NCBI GenBank assembly: GCA_900291925.1
Contig: UWYS01000004.1
Span: 930,001 to 994,000 of the forward strand
Direction of reading: 5' to 3'
DNA from: Thecaphora thlaspeos
Lineage: Eukaryota > Basidiomycota > Ustilaginomycetes > Urocystidales > Glomosporiaceae
Length of the DNA stretch: 64,000 nucleotides
In this document: positions 12,555 to 22,098 of the stretch, piece by piece
How the letters are laid out: the number at the start of each line of letters is the position of its first letter
Position numbering within the stretch: position 1 is the stretch's first letter
The notes under the pieces: generated by a model
What the model was told of the DNA's origin: nothing
Databases searched by the model: none
The model's input: the letters and a program-made list of their open reading frames with translations, nothing else
Program-made: the position numbers and the translations under genes

Positions 12555-12803
12555 TTCTAGCAAAACAGAAAGAAAAACGCAGCATACCGCCTGGCAGTTT
12601 CCCCTTGTACCATCATCGTCATCATCACTCAGTGGCTTATTTGCCATCTGCCCGCAGCGCCGTCGCACTAGGGACACGGTCTCTCCTGCATTCTTACTCG
12701 ACCGACATAGGCCATTTGTCCGTGGCTGCTGAAAGCTGTGCATTGCTCGTCCAGGTCTCATACCGTGATAAAGAGAAGGACAATCTAGGAGGGCCGCCCC
12801 CGT

Positions 12804-14600
12804 CTACTGCCGAGGACCGTCTCTTTGCACATCGAGCGCCTCCATGCTCTCGGCCAGCGAGGCGACATCGGCGTCGGACTCCGAGAAAGAGTCGCTCGCG
12901 TCCTCGTGATCCGCAGCCCAGTCGCTGTCGCCTTCGCCGTGTGCGGCGTCGTCGTCGGCGGCGATCGGCGTTACGGCCACAGCAGATGCTCTTCGCGGTA
13001 TGAGGATCCGTTCCCAGTCTTCGTCTGTATCCTGCTGCGCATCCATCGTCGACCCGCCCAATGGCGGCGGAACGACGGCAGTGTCTCCTGCCGCCTCGCC
13101 GTCGTCGTCGTCGTCCTCACTGGCCTCGAGTGGAGTATCGAGTCGATGGGCGACGTGGACGTCGCTATGTCTGGCGGCCCACCTCCTCACCCTCCGCTCC
13201 ACCAGCCGCGCCTCTTCGACATCGGAGCCCGACAGCTCGCTCGCGACCTCTTCGGTTATCGTCGCATCGCGACCGAGCACGGCGATCTGGTCAACCGAGG
13301 CAGCCGAGGCCGACATGGACCCGGGATCATCGGTATCCTCGTCCGGGTTCCAGGCCCGCAGCGACCCGCCGTCACGCGAGTCTAGATCGGTCGTCGGCGG
13401 CGTCTCGATTCCTCCGGCCAGCTGGACGGCGCGTAACGCCTGCGGGCCCAGGCCCGGTCCGCCGAGGACACGCGAAGAGGCGGACGTGCTGACCGATTCG
13501 CTGCGCCGACGGTCGCGCTCTCGATCGGCGGCGGCCGACCGGCGGCGCGGGCGACGCAAGCCTCGTGCGAGGGGATTCGGGTTGAGTATCCACGTGTGTC
13601 TGTTTTGACCGGAGCTGGCGGCAGCTGCAGAAGACGGCGAGGCGGACAAGGGTGGACTGGCGTCTTTGGAAAACGAAGGGCAACCGTAGATCCTCGCGAG
13701 GCAGTGGACAGCTAAGCGGAGGAAGGGGTCTGGGATCGACCAGACCAGGGCGTTGGGCGTGCGCTGCAGCTCGACCACCTGGGCGGTGTCCGCGGCGGCA
13801 ACGTCCTGTGTCTGCTGCGACTCGTTCGCTTCTGTCACGATACGCTGTTCCTGATCATCGACGACGCGATAGCTCTCGTCGACCAAGACCCTGCCGCCAC
13901 CCCACTGCTTGACGTCCGGACTGACAAAGACCGTCTCGTCGAGCCACGCCTTGATTTCGGCCTCGGCCTTCCACACGGTCCTTCCGACCGGCCCATCGCC
14001 CTGCGTGCCGAACCTTTCGCGATCGACATTGATGCGATCGCTCAGCGCCTTGCGCGCGTCCTTGAGGCTCGTCCTGAATTGGCCGGAGCTGGCACTGCTG
14101 GCGTCGTAGCAGGGTTCGGCCGCCCTGGTCGAGCCATACTGAGGCGTGGATAGGCTGATCGCCTTGGATCCCGAGCCAGGCGTCTTGAGGAAGGCGGAGG
14201 CAGGGAAGGTCGAGGAGCGTGGGTTGGCCTGCAGACGGAAGTCGGCCGCCGTGGGGCGGACGACGTGCGGGTTGCCCGCCAAACGGGCGTTGTCAGCCCG
14301 TCGAGCCTTGCGTTTCGAGAGGTCGCGCGAAGGTCGAGCGGCGGTCGGATTGGCTCCGAGCCGGCTCGAGAAAGACGACGAGGCTAGGTTGCGTGGGACG
14401 CCGTTGAGGTGCCTCAGGCCCGGGTTACGCAGGATCGAGGGCAGCGACATCGGGATCGCACCCGTGCTCGAGACATTCGGCGCCTTGCTGCTGCCATCAT
14501 CGGCAGCGGCATTGTCCGAAGGCGTAGCGCGTGCTGCGTCGGACCCGCCGAGCTCGACAACCGGGGGGTGGAGCTGTAGACTGTGGTCTAGCTCAGCCAT
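12804..14600 (-). CDS. probable R3H-associated-domain protein, acidic C-terminus
   Basis: Single exon of 598 residues from ATG at 14600 (MAELDHSLQLHPP). A basic, Ser-rich N-terminal third is followed by a conserved-looking central block at residues 286-312: VWSIPDPFLRLAVHCLARIY then GCPSFSK. This resembles the R3H-associated N-terminal domain (DPF-R---H-LARYYGL-SFSK), which in fungi occurs in nucleic-acid-binding R3H proteins. No R3H motif itself (RxxxH) is evident downstream. The C-terminal 150 residues are strongly acidic (runs such as EDDDDDGE, DADVASLAESMEALD). The open frame continues upstream of the chosen ATG through a KARAKARAKARAR repeat, but that part reads like untranslated CT-rich leader. 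The gene is clearly coding; the family assignment is tentative, from memory of the motif. Confidence 0.7.
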   Translation of the reverse strand: MAELDHSLQLHPPVVELGGSDAARATPSDNAAADDGSSKAPNVSSTGAIPMSLPSILRNPGLRHLNGVPRNLASSSFSSRLGANPTAARPSRDLSKRKARRADNARLAGNPHVVRPTAADFRLQANPRSSTFPASAFLKTPGSGSKAISLSTPQYGSTRAAEPCYDASSASSGQFRTSLKDARKALSDRINVDRERFGTQGDGPVGRTVWKAEAEIKAWLDETVFVSPDVKQWGGGRVLVDESYRVVDDQEQRIVTEANESQQTQDVAAADTAQVVELQRTPNALVWSIPDPFLRLAVHCLARIYGCPSFSKDASPPLSASPSSAAAASSGQNRHTWILNPNPLARGLRRPRRRSAAADRERDRRRSESVSTSASSRVLGGPGLGPQALRAVQLAGGIETPPTTDLDSRDGGSLRAWNPDEDTDDPGSMSASAASVDQIAVLGRDATITEEVASELSGSDVEEARLVERRVRRWAARHSDVHVAHRLDTPLEASEDDDDDGEAAGDTAVVPPPLGGSTMDAQQDTDEDWERILIPRRASAVAVTPIAADDDAAHGEGDSDWAADHEDASDSFSESDADVASLAESMEALDVQRDGPRQ

Positions 14601-15255
14601 GATATCGGCGTGCAGGCTATGGGGGTGCGAGTGGTTCGTCGTTGGGCTGCGTACCCGTAAGGGGAAACAAGCTAGGTGAGATGGAAATGAGGCACTTGGG
14701 TCCGTCGAAACCCGTCTATGGTGGGGTGTCGATGTGACGGTGGTCGAGACGCGGCATAGTGGCCGGGTGGCAAGCGGTGGAGGGTTGGGGACGTGCCCGC
14801 CAGCCAGCCGGAACGCTTTGATGTGGAGCACGGCGCGAGCCCTCGCCTTCGCCCTCGCCTTCGCCCTCGCCTTGGTCAGCAGCCAGCGGCACGTTCTCTC
14901 ACTGGACCCTGGCCTGCCCTCGAGCCTGTCCTTTCTGACTCGCTCGTAACGCTGACTCGACTCGGCTTGGTCCATGGTGCTGTGCCACCACCACCGCCAC
15001 CATCACCGCCACCGCACCTCGACCTCCGAGCCACGGCGTCACTTCCCTCGACACATAGCCTTCTCGGCGGTCACAAGACGCGATCGCAGAATCATACACA
15101 TCTCTCCTGTCGAGGAGCTCTATCGTTGGTTCAGCTCTGAGATTAGCAAGGGTACAAGTGGCAGTGCAGTAGTTAAGGTTAAGTAAATGTCCATGTCCAG
15201 TCGCCTCTGCTCCTGACGAGTCACCAGAGCGCGACTTGGTCACATCTAGGCTTAG
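14601..15255. other. intergenic region with short GC-rich repeat
   Basis: About 650 bases between two minus-strand genes. It contains a repeat of CGCCTTCGCCCT units near 14841-14876. I see no gene. Confidence 0.5.
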
Positions 15256-16448
15256 CTATTCGGCAGTCGACGGACGAGACGGCTTCAGAGGGAGCTTGCG
15301 TGTCCTCGGGATGGCTGTCGATCTTGGGGTAGAGGGCCGTCTCGCCCGACCCTCAGGCGATCCACCGCTTCTCTCGCCTCGGTTTGGCGGCATCTTCTTT
15401 CCGACCTTGTCGTCCTTCTTTGACTTCTCGCTATCCGACGACATCTCGAGCTCTCCAGTGCCCGGTATGTGCAGCGACCGCCCAGATTGGACAGAGTAGG
15501 CCGTCGATCCCCTGCGCTCGTTAAAGCGAGCATCGTAGGCCGACGGTGGCAACAAGGGCACATCTGGAGACCGCTGGTGATCTGGGCTCAGGCTTGTTTG
15601 CATGGATGACATCAGTGGGACGTCCGAGTCCACTCCGCCGCCACCGCCTCCGCCGCTGGAGCCGTCCATTTGTCTTGTCAAAGTGGACGCAGCTGGAGCG
15701 GTCGAATTCGAGATGCGGCCCTCTCTCCCCGCAGCCGGTTCGATGCCGCGATGCGGGTGCTCAGCGACGATGCCGAAACCCATCTCAAAGTCATTGCCGC
15801 CGCCGCCCCATAAGACATCATCGTCGTCGTCGTCGCTGGCTGCCCTCATGCAACGCGAGACTGGCAGAGGCGTAAAGAGCCCCGCGATGAGCTGGATCGC
15901 ACCGAGCGCGGCGAGCGTTCCGCACAGGCCCCACAAGACCCTCTCCCTGACCAGAAAGGCCGGATCGACACGGTAGGCTGCGGTGGGACAACCGATGATC
16001 CCTTCCGTCCTGAGCACCGCGTCTGTGTTCTTGCCTCGAAGCGCGACGGGCTTGACTCGTCCCATGATGGGCGGTTTCTCTGCTACGTCGAGCAGGAGGA
16101 CTGCTACCACGACGCAGAAAGCGCCGCGGCCAACGTGGGTGTTGAGGGTGGAGAAATATCTCGCGCAGAAGCATCCGGATCTCGATGGAATACACTCCAG
16201 CACAAGGAGGAGGATGCCGAGCAGCCCCATCACCACTGCAAGGGCCGTGGCACGGTAAGCGGTCTCTTCTGCGGTGGGAGAAAGGGTTGTTGGCGAGACG
16301 CCGTCAGATGTCGAGCGCGGCAACCGATCGAGAGAATTGAAGCATCGCTGCCTTGAGACTTACCCCGAAATAGACCGTCGAGTACGGCAGCCGCCGTCAT
16401 GACGAGGCCGGTAAGGACATGTAAGGCGCCCAAGCTGACTTCCAGCAT
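15256..16448 (-). CDS. four-transmembrane protein, COPI-associated/TVP-like
   Basis: Exons 16448-16364 and 16268-15256 encode 365 residues; the 95-nt intron is GTAAGT...CACCGCAG. Four hydrophobic segments are visible: VSLGALHVLTGLVMTAAAVL, ALAVVMGLLGILLLVLEC, a third after the motif STLNTHVGRGAF (CVVVAVLLLDV), and WGLCGTLAALGAIQLIAGLF. The placement of the GRG motif just before TM3 recalls Golgi TVP15/COPI-associated membrane proteins, but I cannot confirm the family. The second half (residues about 185-365) is a soluble, Ser/Pro/Gly-rich tail with an acidic run (DDDDDDVLWGGGG) and a basic C-terminus (RTRKLPLKPSRPS), presumably cytosolic and a target for phosphorylation. The ATG at 16448 opens directly into TM1. 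Confidence 0.7.
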
Positions 16449-17869
16449 CTTTCCTTGTGAGAGGGCAGGTGCTTTGCGAGTGGATAGAAGGGAGCCGGGG
16501 TGTGACGGGCTAGTCCGGATAGGAAAAGGGCAGATGGAAGGTGTTGGTAAAGGACGTCAGATAGGTCTGAGCCGCTCGTGCTTGTGTTCTGTCGGAGGGG
16601 TCGGCATGCTCCTTCTGCAACCCACCTGTCCTTTTCATAAGCATCTATCTAAGCGGAAGAGGACTTGGTCATGGAGGTACTGCTCACATGTGACGACGAT
16701 CTGCGAAGCATAGGTCCAATGGGGCTGAGAAGCCGACCCGACGACTTGGCCCCACTTTCGATGTTACGACCCACTCCACCGCCACCGTTGCCACTGCCTT
16801 CATTTTCACCCTGAGCTCGTCGATCGTGACCCCCTCTCTGCATGGAGAAGAAGCAGCGGTAGATACTGTCGCTATCGATGAGTAGAGCCCCATTGTGTCA
16901 AATCAGGAGAAGCAAATCAAGGAGGCCTCCAGGAAGGAGCAGGGTGTCCATTGATTTCGTGCTGGCGATCTTCTTGTGATATCTGCAGCGTCGTGTACAG
17001 AGTCAGGTTCAAGGATAAAGGAAGCCGCCACAACCCACCCGCACCCGCTGCTACATCGGAAGCCCACACCACCACCATGCTTCCCTTTGTCCAAGCGTGA
17101 GGTATCAACGGAGCGGCAGGACAGGCCCTTTTGTATCTGCATACAGTCTTAGGGGCACACCCGGTGACCGAACTTGATCTCAATTTAGAAAGGGACAGAC
17201 GGGACCCCTTAATGATCGAGGGAGATGATGGTGGGGAGTCCAGGCCGAGCAAAGTCCGGCGACGCGGCGACGGATGGCCGCGCAGCGCGACGCCTCTTCG
17301 GAACCGAAAAAATGGGACGCCGTCTTGCTTTCCCCGGCGGCAGAGAGGCATGAAGGAGCCGGATGCGGGCTGTGCCGAACAAGCCGCTCCACCGCCCTTT
17401 AGCTTGGCGGGCCCGCCAGCGATGTTGCTGTGCGCGAGCGCTAAGTAGTTGCTAGAGCAGAGGCGGTGCGGCACAGCCTTGATCGTCTGGGCGCACTCTA
17501 GGCCGGGGCCAAGGGCGAAGGGCGAAACCGAAAAGCCCTGACAGCGCCGGTGCTACAGTACTGCACAACCCGTGGCCCGTCCACACCGGAGCTGCCAGCG
17601 GAGAGACCGCGGCGTCCTGGATGCCGCGTGTGGCGGCGAAGGTTGACGGCGTCATACAAAAAGGCAGACCTGGCCCGTCGATCCCAGCTTTCCTCCTCAA
17701 CCCTCACGATCGCAATCTCACTCCCTCGCACTCAGCACACCGTCTACATCGCTCCCCTCGTGCGCGCACATATACACACGCAACACACACATCGAGCCTC
17801 ACTCGTCCTCACGAGGGAACAACAATCACAGGACCTCCACCATACCACACCACAGCCAGCCAGCCAACG
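16449..17869. other. intergenic region, no gene seen
   Basis: About 1.4 kb between divergent genes. Several open frames of 60-185 codons exist on both strands, but none shows motifs or codon bias. The 3' end (17700-17869) is the CA/CT-rich leader of the glycine-zipper gene, with repeated ACACAC blocks. Confidence 0.5.
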
Positions 17870-18508
17870 ATGTCTTACTCGCAGTACCCAGGCGGACCCG
17901 GTGGCGGCGGATCCAGCTACCCGGGAGGCCCGCAGTCGTCCTATCCCGGCGGACCTCAGTCTTCTTACCTTGGTGGACCTCAGTCCTCTTACCCTGGCGG
18001 TCCCGGAGGCTTCGGCGGGCCCGGTGGACCCGCCGGAGGCTCTTCCTACCCCGGTGGCCCTGGAGGCGGATACGACGCCGGACCGGGCGGCTATCAATCA
18101 CCCCAGCCATACGAGAACCAGCACCAGCAATACCAGCACGGCGCCGGCGGCTACAACAGCAATCTGCCTCCCGTCCCGTACGGCGGGCCCCAGCCGGGCC
18201 AGAACACGGATCATCAGGGTGTCCAGTACGATGCGCAGGGCAACCCTAGCCCAGACGGCGAGCGCGGCCTCGGCACCATGGCAGCCGGCGCCGGTGCCGG
18301 ATGGATCGGCAACAAGATGTCGGGCAACCACATGGGAACCTTCTCGTCGATGGCCGGCGGCGCCATTGCGGCTCAACTCGGCAAGAAGATTTTTGAGAAG
18401 TTCGATAACAAGAACAACCACGGCCAGCAATATGGCGGCGGTGGATACGGCGGCCCTCCCCCTCATGGCGGCCACCAGGGCGGCGGAGGCTTCTTTGGCA
18501 AGTTCTAA
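17870..18508 (+). CDS. Gly/Pro-rich protein with glycine-zipper segment
   Basis: Single exon, 212 residues from MSYSQYPGG. The N-terminal 60 residues are repeats of (S)SYPGGPQS: four near-identical copies, then GGFGGPGGPAGG. The middle is Gln/Tyr/Pro-rich (YENQHQQYQ). At about residues 138-180 there is a glycine-zipper-like hydrophobic pair, GTMAAGAGAGWIGNKMSGNH and FSSMAGGAIAAQLGKKIFEKF, similar in style to glycine-zipper 2TM domains. The protein ends in Gly-rich sequence and FFGKF. Such proteins are often surface- or membrane-associated, or low-complexity assemblies, but no specific function can be read. There is no N-terminal signal peptide. The start is supported by the sequence just upstream, which is C/A-rich leader (CAGCCAACGATG). 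It converges on the TXNDC17-like gene, with 384 bases between stops. Confidence 0.8.
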   Translation: MSYSQYPGGPGGGGSSYPGGPQSSYPGGPQSSYLGGPQSSYPGGPGGFGGPGGPAGGSSYPGGPGGGYDAGPGGYQSPQPYENQHQQYQHGAGGYNSNLPPVPYGGPQPGQNTDHQGVQYDAQGNPSPDGERGLGTMAAGAGAGWIGNKMSGNHMGTFSSMAGGAIAAQLGKKIFEKFDNKNNHGQQYGGGGYGGPPPHGGHQGGGGFFGKF

Positions 18509-18892
18509 GCTGGCGGCCAGCGGCCATCATCATCGCTTTCCCGCGAATGCGTTTCCCCCGTCCTCGGTCCGCAGACCAACTACGCCTTGCAGTCCGCGTT
18601 GCCGCATCTCGACCGGGTCCTTGGGCCGCCTAGACACCGCTCTCCAACCATCTGCAACATTTCATCCTTACTGGCTCGTCCCTGTTCCCATGTCCATAGA
18701 CTTCCTGTTGCTCTACCGGTTCACGTCGCATTTCCCAGTCCTCGTCTGTCGATTGCTGACCCGTCTATGCACTGCTAACGACCTCCAATTACATACCAAG
18801 CCGTCTCTTTGCCTCTTACACGGACTGTGTTCGTGCTTGTCTGCCCGCCTAAAACAATTTGAACTGCCTGTATGCTCACTTCGATGCGAGAA

Positions 18893-19429
18893 CTAGGCGA
18901 CAAAGGCGGCGAGCTTGTCGGCGCTCTTGCACTCGTCGTCCTCGAGCCTGGCCGTCTCGCCCTGTTGCAGAACGCCGCCGACCGGGAGAGTTCGCTTACG
19001 TCGAGATCAGCTCCGGCCATGTCCAAGCATACCAGAAGACAGCGATTGGAGGAAGCCTGACTCACGTTCTCAATCTTGACGATGGTGGGGATGCACTTGA
19101 TCCCGAACTCTTTCCTGTATCGGTTGTCTGGCGTCTTCCACCTGTTTCCCGCCCGTAACCAATCAAGATGCATGTCCGCTCAGTTCTTTCTCTCTCCCCA
19201 TCGGCGTGCATGTTGGGAAAAAAGCTGGGACTCACTCTGCCCTCTCTCCGACGAGGATCATGTAGGCCTGTGCGCTGTTGGTGTTGGCGTTGTCTACAAA
19301 GACGGATTGGAGGGCGGGCTGGGCGTCGACGCAGTCGGGGCACCAGGGCGGGGTACCGGAGCTGAAGAAGACGAGGTAGTGCATCGAGCTGCTGGAAGGA
19401 GGGGTGTTGTGGGTCGTGTCGAGAGGCAT
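18893..19429 (-). CDS. thioredoxin-like TXNDC17/TRP14 family protein
   Basis: Three exons, 19429-19236, 19141-19066 and 18994-18893, encode 123 residues, the same size as human TXNDC17. The active site PPWCPDCVDAQP contains the WCPDC motif of this cytosolic disulfide reductase family; downstream blocks WKTPDNRYRKEFGIKCIPTI and the C-terminus ETARLEDDECKSADKLAAFV align with the family pattern (cis-Pro in IPTI). Introns of 94 and 71 nt both begin GTGAGT; the second ends at GTAAG. The start at 19429 has a strong context (CCACCATGC); an ATG 42 bases further upstream would add 14 His-rich residues. The protein is expected to reduce small disulfides and cystine with thioredoxin reductase. A transposon lies 180 bases upstream of the start codon. 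Confidence 0.88.
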
Positions 19430-19609
19430 GGTGGGCGATAGGTCTGTTGGGTGGTGGTGGTGACGTGCCATCAGGGAGAGAGAGGATTGAGCTCAAGACT
19501 CGGGCTGAACATATATGCTTTTTGCACGGCCATTTGGCCGACGCCCGACGCTCGCACCCGCGCGTCCGTGCTCTGCGCCACGGCGCGCGGCTCTCCTCCA
19601 CATCTTCTA

Positions 19610-19691
19610 ACGCGTTTCCCTAGGAATCCGGCCGAAAAAAAGCAGACTGTCTACCACCCTTACTACCACCATCACCGCCATTGTCGTCGAC
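19610..19691 (+). repeat. left terminal inverted repeat of pogo-like element
   Basis: 82 bases starting ACGCGTTTCCCTAGGAATCC, passing through GGCCGAAAAAAAGCAGACTG, and ending TTGTCGTCGAC. It matches the inverted right end except at 4 positions. Confidence 0.93.
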
Positions 19692-19870
19692 CACTCTACT
19701 ATCCACCGCATCTCCTGACTGCCCCCGCTGCTCTCTCTCAGCACCCACCGACACATCAATGCGAGCTGTACCACCCACGTCCCACCATGCCGCCCAGATC
19801 GATGCTGCCACTGCACCGCAAGGCCATCAAGAAGGAAGCGGTCAAGCAGTGAGAGAAGAGAGAGGCCGTC

Positions 19871-21679
19871 ATGGCCAAGGCACTGCGGGAGCTGACTAAA
19901 GGCCATCATTGCAGCCTGTCTGCTGCATCCAAGGCTGCCGGCGTTGCCAAGTCGACCTTGCAGGACTGCCAGTGTGGCGTCTTACCAAAGAGCACTGCCC
20001 ATGGCTTGCAGCAGGCCCTCTTGCAGCAGGCCCTCTTGCTGGCCGCAGAAGCCGCTCTCGCTCGCCACATTGAGCGCTGCGCCAACCAGGGCTTCCCTCT
20101 GACCCCTGCAATGGTCCGCAAGTACACCAGCACAATCCAGTTGCCCACCCAGCTTGACGTCTGCTGCAAAATCAGCTTGATTGGCAAGAACTGGGTGCAG
20201 TACTTCCTCAACCACCACCCTCACCTACGCAGCAAGTACAATTGCACACTTGAGAATCAGCGCATGGATGGCGCTTTGCTCAACAACCTCACCGCCTTAT
20301 TCAATATCTTCTGCCGCACGCTACACGAGTACGACATCGGCCAAGACCAGATCTTCAATATGGACGAGACGGGGGTCATCATGGGCTTCTCGGGGAGGCA
20401 AAAGGTCGTTGTGCCGGAGGACAAGAAGAACGCCTTCCATGTGCAGCCAGGAAACCGTGAGTCGACCACGGTGGTGGAGTGTATTGGCTCAAGCGGGCAG
20501 CTTCTGGATGCGCTGGTGATCTGGCAGAGCAAGTGGCACCACCTTGGCGACCACCGCCGCATAGAGGGACCAGGCGAAGGCTGGCACTTTGCCGTCTCGC
20601 CCAAGGGGTGGACAAGCAACAACTTGGCGCTCGAGTGGCTGGAGCGGGTGTTTGACCCACAGACAAGGCCAACGGGTGCTCGAGAGAAGGACTGGCGGCT
20701 CCTGCTGCTTGACGGGCACGCCTTGCACGTCTCGGTCGAGTTCTGCAACCAGTGCTGGAAGCGGCGCATCGTGCCCGTCTGCTTCCCAGCGCATGTCACG
20801 CATGTGATCCAGCCGCTCGATACGGCCATCTTTGGGCCCATCAAGCACTCCTATAGCCGCCAAGTCGCAGCACACGGTGGCACCAAGAAGGTTGACCGGA
20901 TCCACTTTGCCAAGTACTACGCCAAGGTGCGCAAGGGCATCAGCAAGACGTCGGTCCGCAAGGCCTTTGCTGACGTTGGCCTCACCTTGCCCGCTGCAGC
21001 AGAGAAGGTCCTCGCCAAGCTGCCAGGCTTCAAGCCTCGCAATCAGACCCTGCCACCAGTCGAGGGCCCCTTTTTCGACACTCCAACCAACCCAGCTTGC
21101 TTTCACAACCTCCTGCAAGCCCTCAAGCACTGCGACAACGACCGGACGAAGAACTTGATGGGCCACAAGCTGCAGAAGGCGGCTGAAGCCTGGCACTATG
21201 GCTGTGAGCTGCAAGACGAGCACAAGCGACGCACGGCGTCTCCCCTCAAGACGACGTTTGAGCCGGGCAACCGGCGCTACATTTCGAAGGACACCATGAT
21301 CGACAGGGCCACAGGCGAGCGCCTGACCGCCGAGCGCATCGCTGCAGACGAGGAGGAAGAGAGACAAAAGGCCCAGCGAGCAAAGGAGGCCGCTGAGGCC
21401 AAGCACGGTGCGCAGAAGACCGCCAAGAAGAAGTTGAGCAAGGCGGCGGGCAAGAAGAAGGCCGTCAATGTTGCCCAACCACCGCCTTCAGCACCCGCTG
21501 AGCCTGTCAAGCTCGCCGCCACTGCCTCAGCTTGCTCTCAATCCCGCTTTGGCCAGACCTCCATTTCAGTGACCTGTACGGCAGCCGTGGTGGACTGGCT
21601 GAGCGTTTCTGATGGCCCAATGTACGCAGCAAGTGTCAAAATGGATTGCATTGCTTGTCCAGTGCTTGGTACACAATAG
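19871..21679 (+). CDS. pogo/Tigger-type DDE transposase
   Basis: 602 residues in one exon. The N-terminus has a psq-type helix-turn-helix (SAASKAAGVAKSTL), followed by a CENP-B/Tc5-like region ending SKYNCTLENQR. The catalytic core has the three acidic residues D165 (NMDETGV), D281 (LLLLDGHALH) and D317 (THVIQPLDTAIFGP), with DD35D spacing. A Lys/Ala/Glu-rich tail (about 490-545) follows. The catalytic region appears intact. The same frame is open upstream from an ATG at 19790, interrupted only by a TGA at 19850-19852; the preceding sequence reads MPPRSMLPLHRKAIKKEAVK, so the ancestral protein may have been 27 residues longer and the present start (19871) a re-initiation site. The last 40 residues are coded close to the right repeat. 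Confidence 0.92.
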   Translation: MAKALRELTKGHHCSLSAASKAAGVAKSTLQDCQCGVLPKSTAHGLQQALLQQALLLAAEAALARHIERCANQGFPLTPAMVRKYTSTIQLPTQLDVCCKISLIGKNWVQYFLNHHPHLRSKYNCTLENQRMDGALLNNLTALFNIFCRTLHEYDIGQDQIFNMDETGVIMGFSGRQKVVVPEDKKNAFHVQPGNRESTTVVECIGSSGQLLDALVIWQSKWHHLGDHRRIEGPGEGWHFAVSPKGWTSNNLALEWLERVFDPQTRPTGAREKDWRLLLLDGHALHVSVEFCNQCWKRRIVPVCFPAHVTHVIQPLDTAIFGPIKHSYSRQVAAHGGTKKVDRIHFAKYYAKVRKGISKTSVRKAFADVGLTLPAAAEKVLAKLPGFKPRNQTLPPVEGPFFDTPTNPACFHNLLQALKHCDNDRTKNLMGHKLQKAAEAWHYGCELQDEHKRRTASPLKTTFEPGNRRYISKDTMIDRATGERLTAERIAADEEEERQKAQRAKEAAEAKHGAQKTAKKKLSKAAGKKKAVNVAQPPPSAPAEPVKLAATASACSQSRFGQTSISVTCTAAVVDWLSVSDGPMYAASVKMDCIACPVLGTQ

Positions 21680-21683
21680 AGCC

Positions 21684-21765
21684 GTCGACGACAATGGCGG
21701 TGATGGTGGTAATGAGGGTGGTAGACAGTCTGCTTTTTTTCGGCCGGATTCGTAGGGATACGCGT
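21684..21765 (+). repeat. right terminal inverted repeat of pogo-like element
   Basis: Inverted copy of 19610-19691, ending CGGCCGGATTCGTAGGGATACGCGT. It is followed by the TA duplication at 21766-21767. Confidence 0.93.
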
Positions 21766-22098
21766 TATCTGCTTATGGCGCGGCACGCGTTGCAGCAAGC
21801 ACGAACGACAAGAGTACCGCCGCTGCCTCTTCCTCGTGTTCCTTCCCTTGCCTCCTTTCCCCTCCTCTTCCATCTCAGCACCACGACGACCCAGTGTTGA
21901 TCGAGCCAATCCACCACAACCACCACCGCCAACATCATTCGCATATCAACTTCTAACTCTGCACTGCTCGGCGGCCTTCTTCGGACACCGCTCAGCGTCA
22001 GCATCCTCCCCGCCAAGCGCCCCGCCCGGCCTACCCATATCACGTTCTCCACCTCCTCGAGCATCACGGTATCCCGAACGCTCTCTAAGCTCGCAGAC

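Larger units (their letters stand above)
19610..21765 (+). mobile_element. complete pogo/Fot1-type DNA transposon, 2156 bp
   Basis: The element is bounded by 82-bp terminal inverted repeats (19610-19691 and 21684-21765) that begin ACGCGT and differ at only 4 positions. It is flanked by a TA dinucleotide on each side (19608-19609 and 21766-21767), the target-site duplication expected for the Tc1/mariner superfamily. It carries one transposase gene on the + strand. The near-identity of the repeats indicates a recent insertion. It sits in the divergent promoter between the TXNDC17-like gene and the UNG gene; without it the two start codons would be about 514 bases apart. Confidence 0.93.

Noticed and set aside
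13652..13912. Short + strand frames inside the R3H-like gene as overlapping genes
   Set aside because: Arg/Pro-rich peptides typical of frame shadows in GC-rich coding DNA.
19621..21754. Inner TA pair (19621-19622 and 21753-21754) as the transposon target duplication
   Set aside because: The inverted repeat continues 12 bases further outward to ACGCGT on both sides, so the true ends and TA duplications lie at 19608-19609 and 21766-21767.
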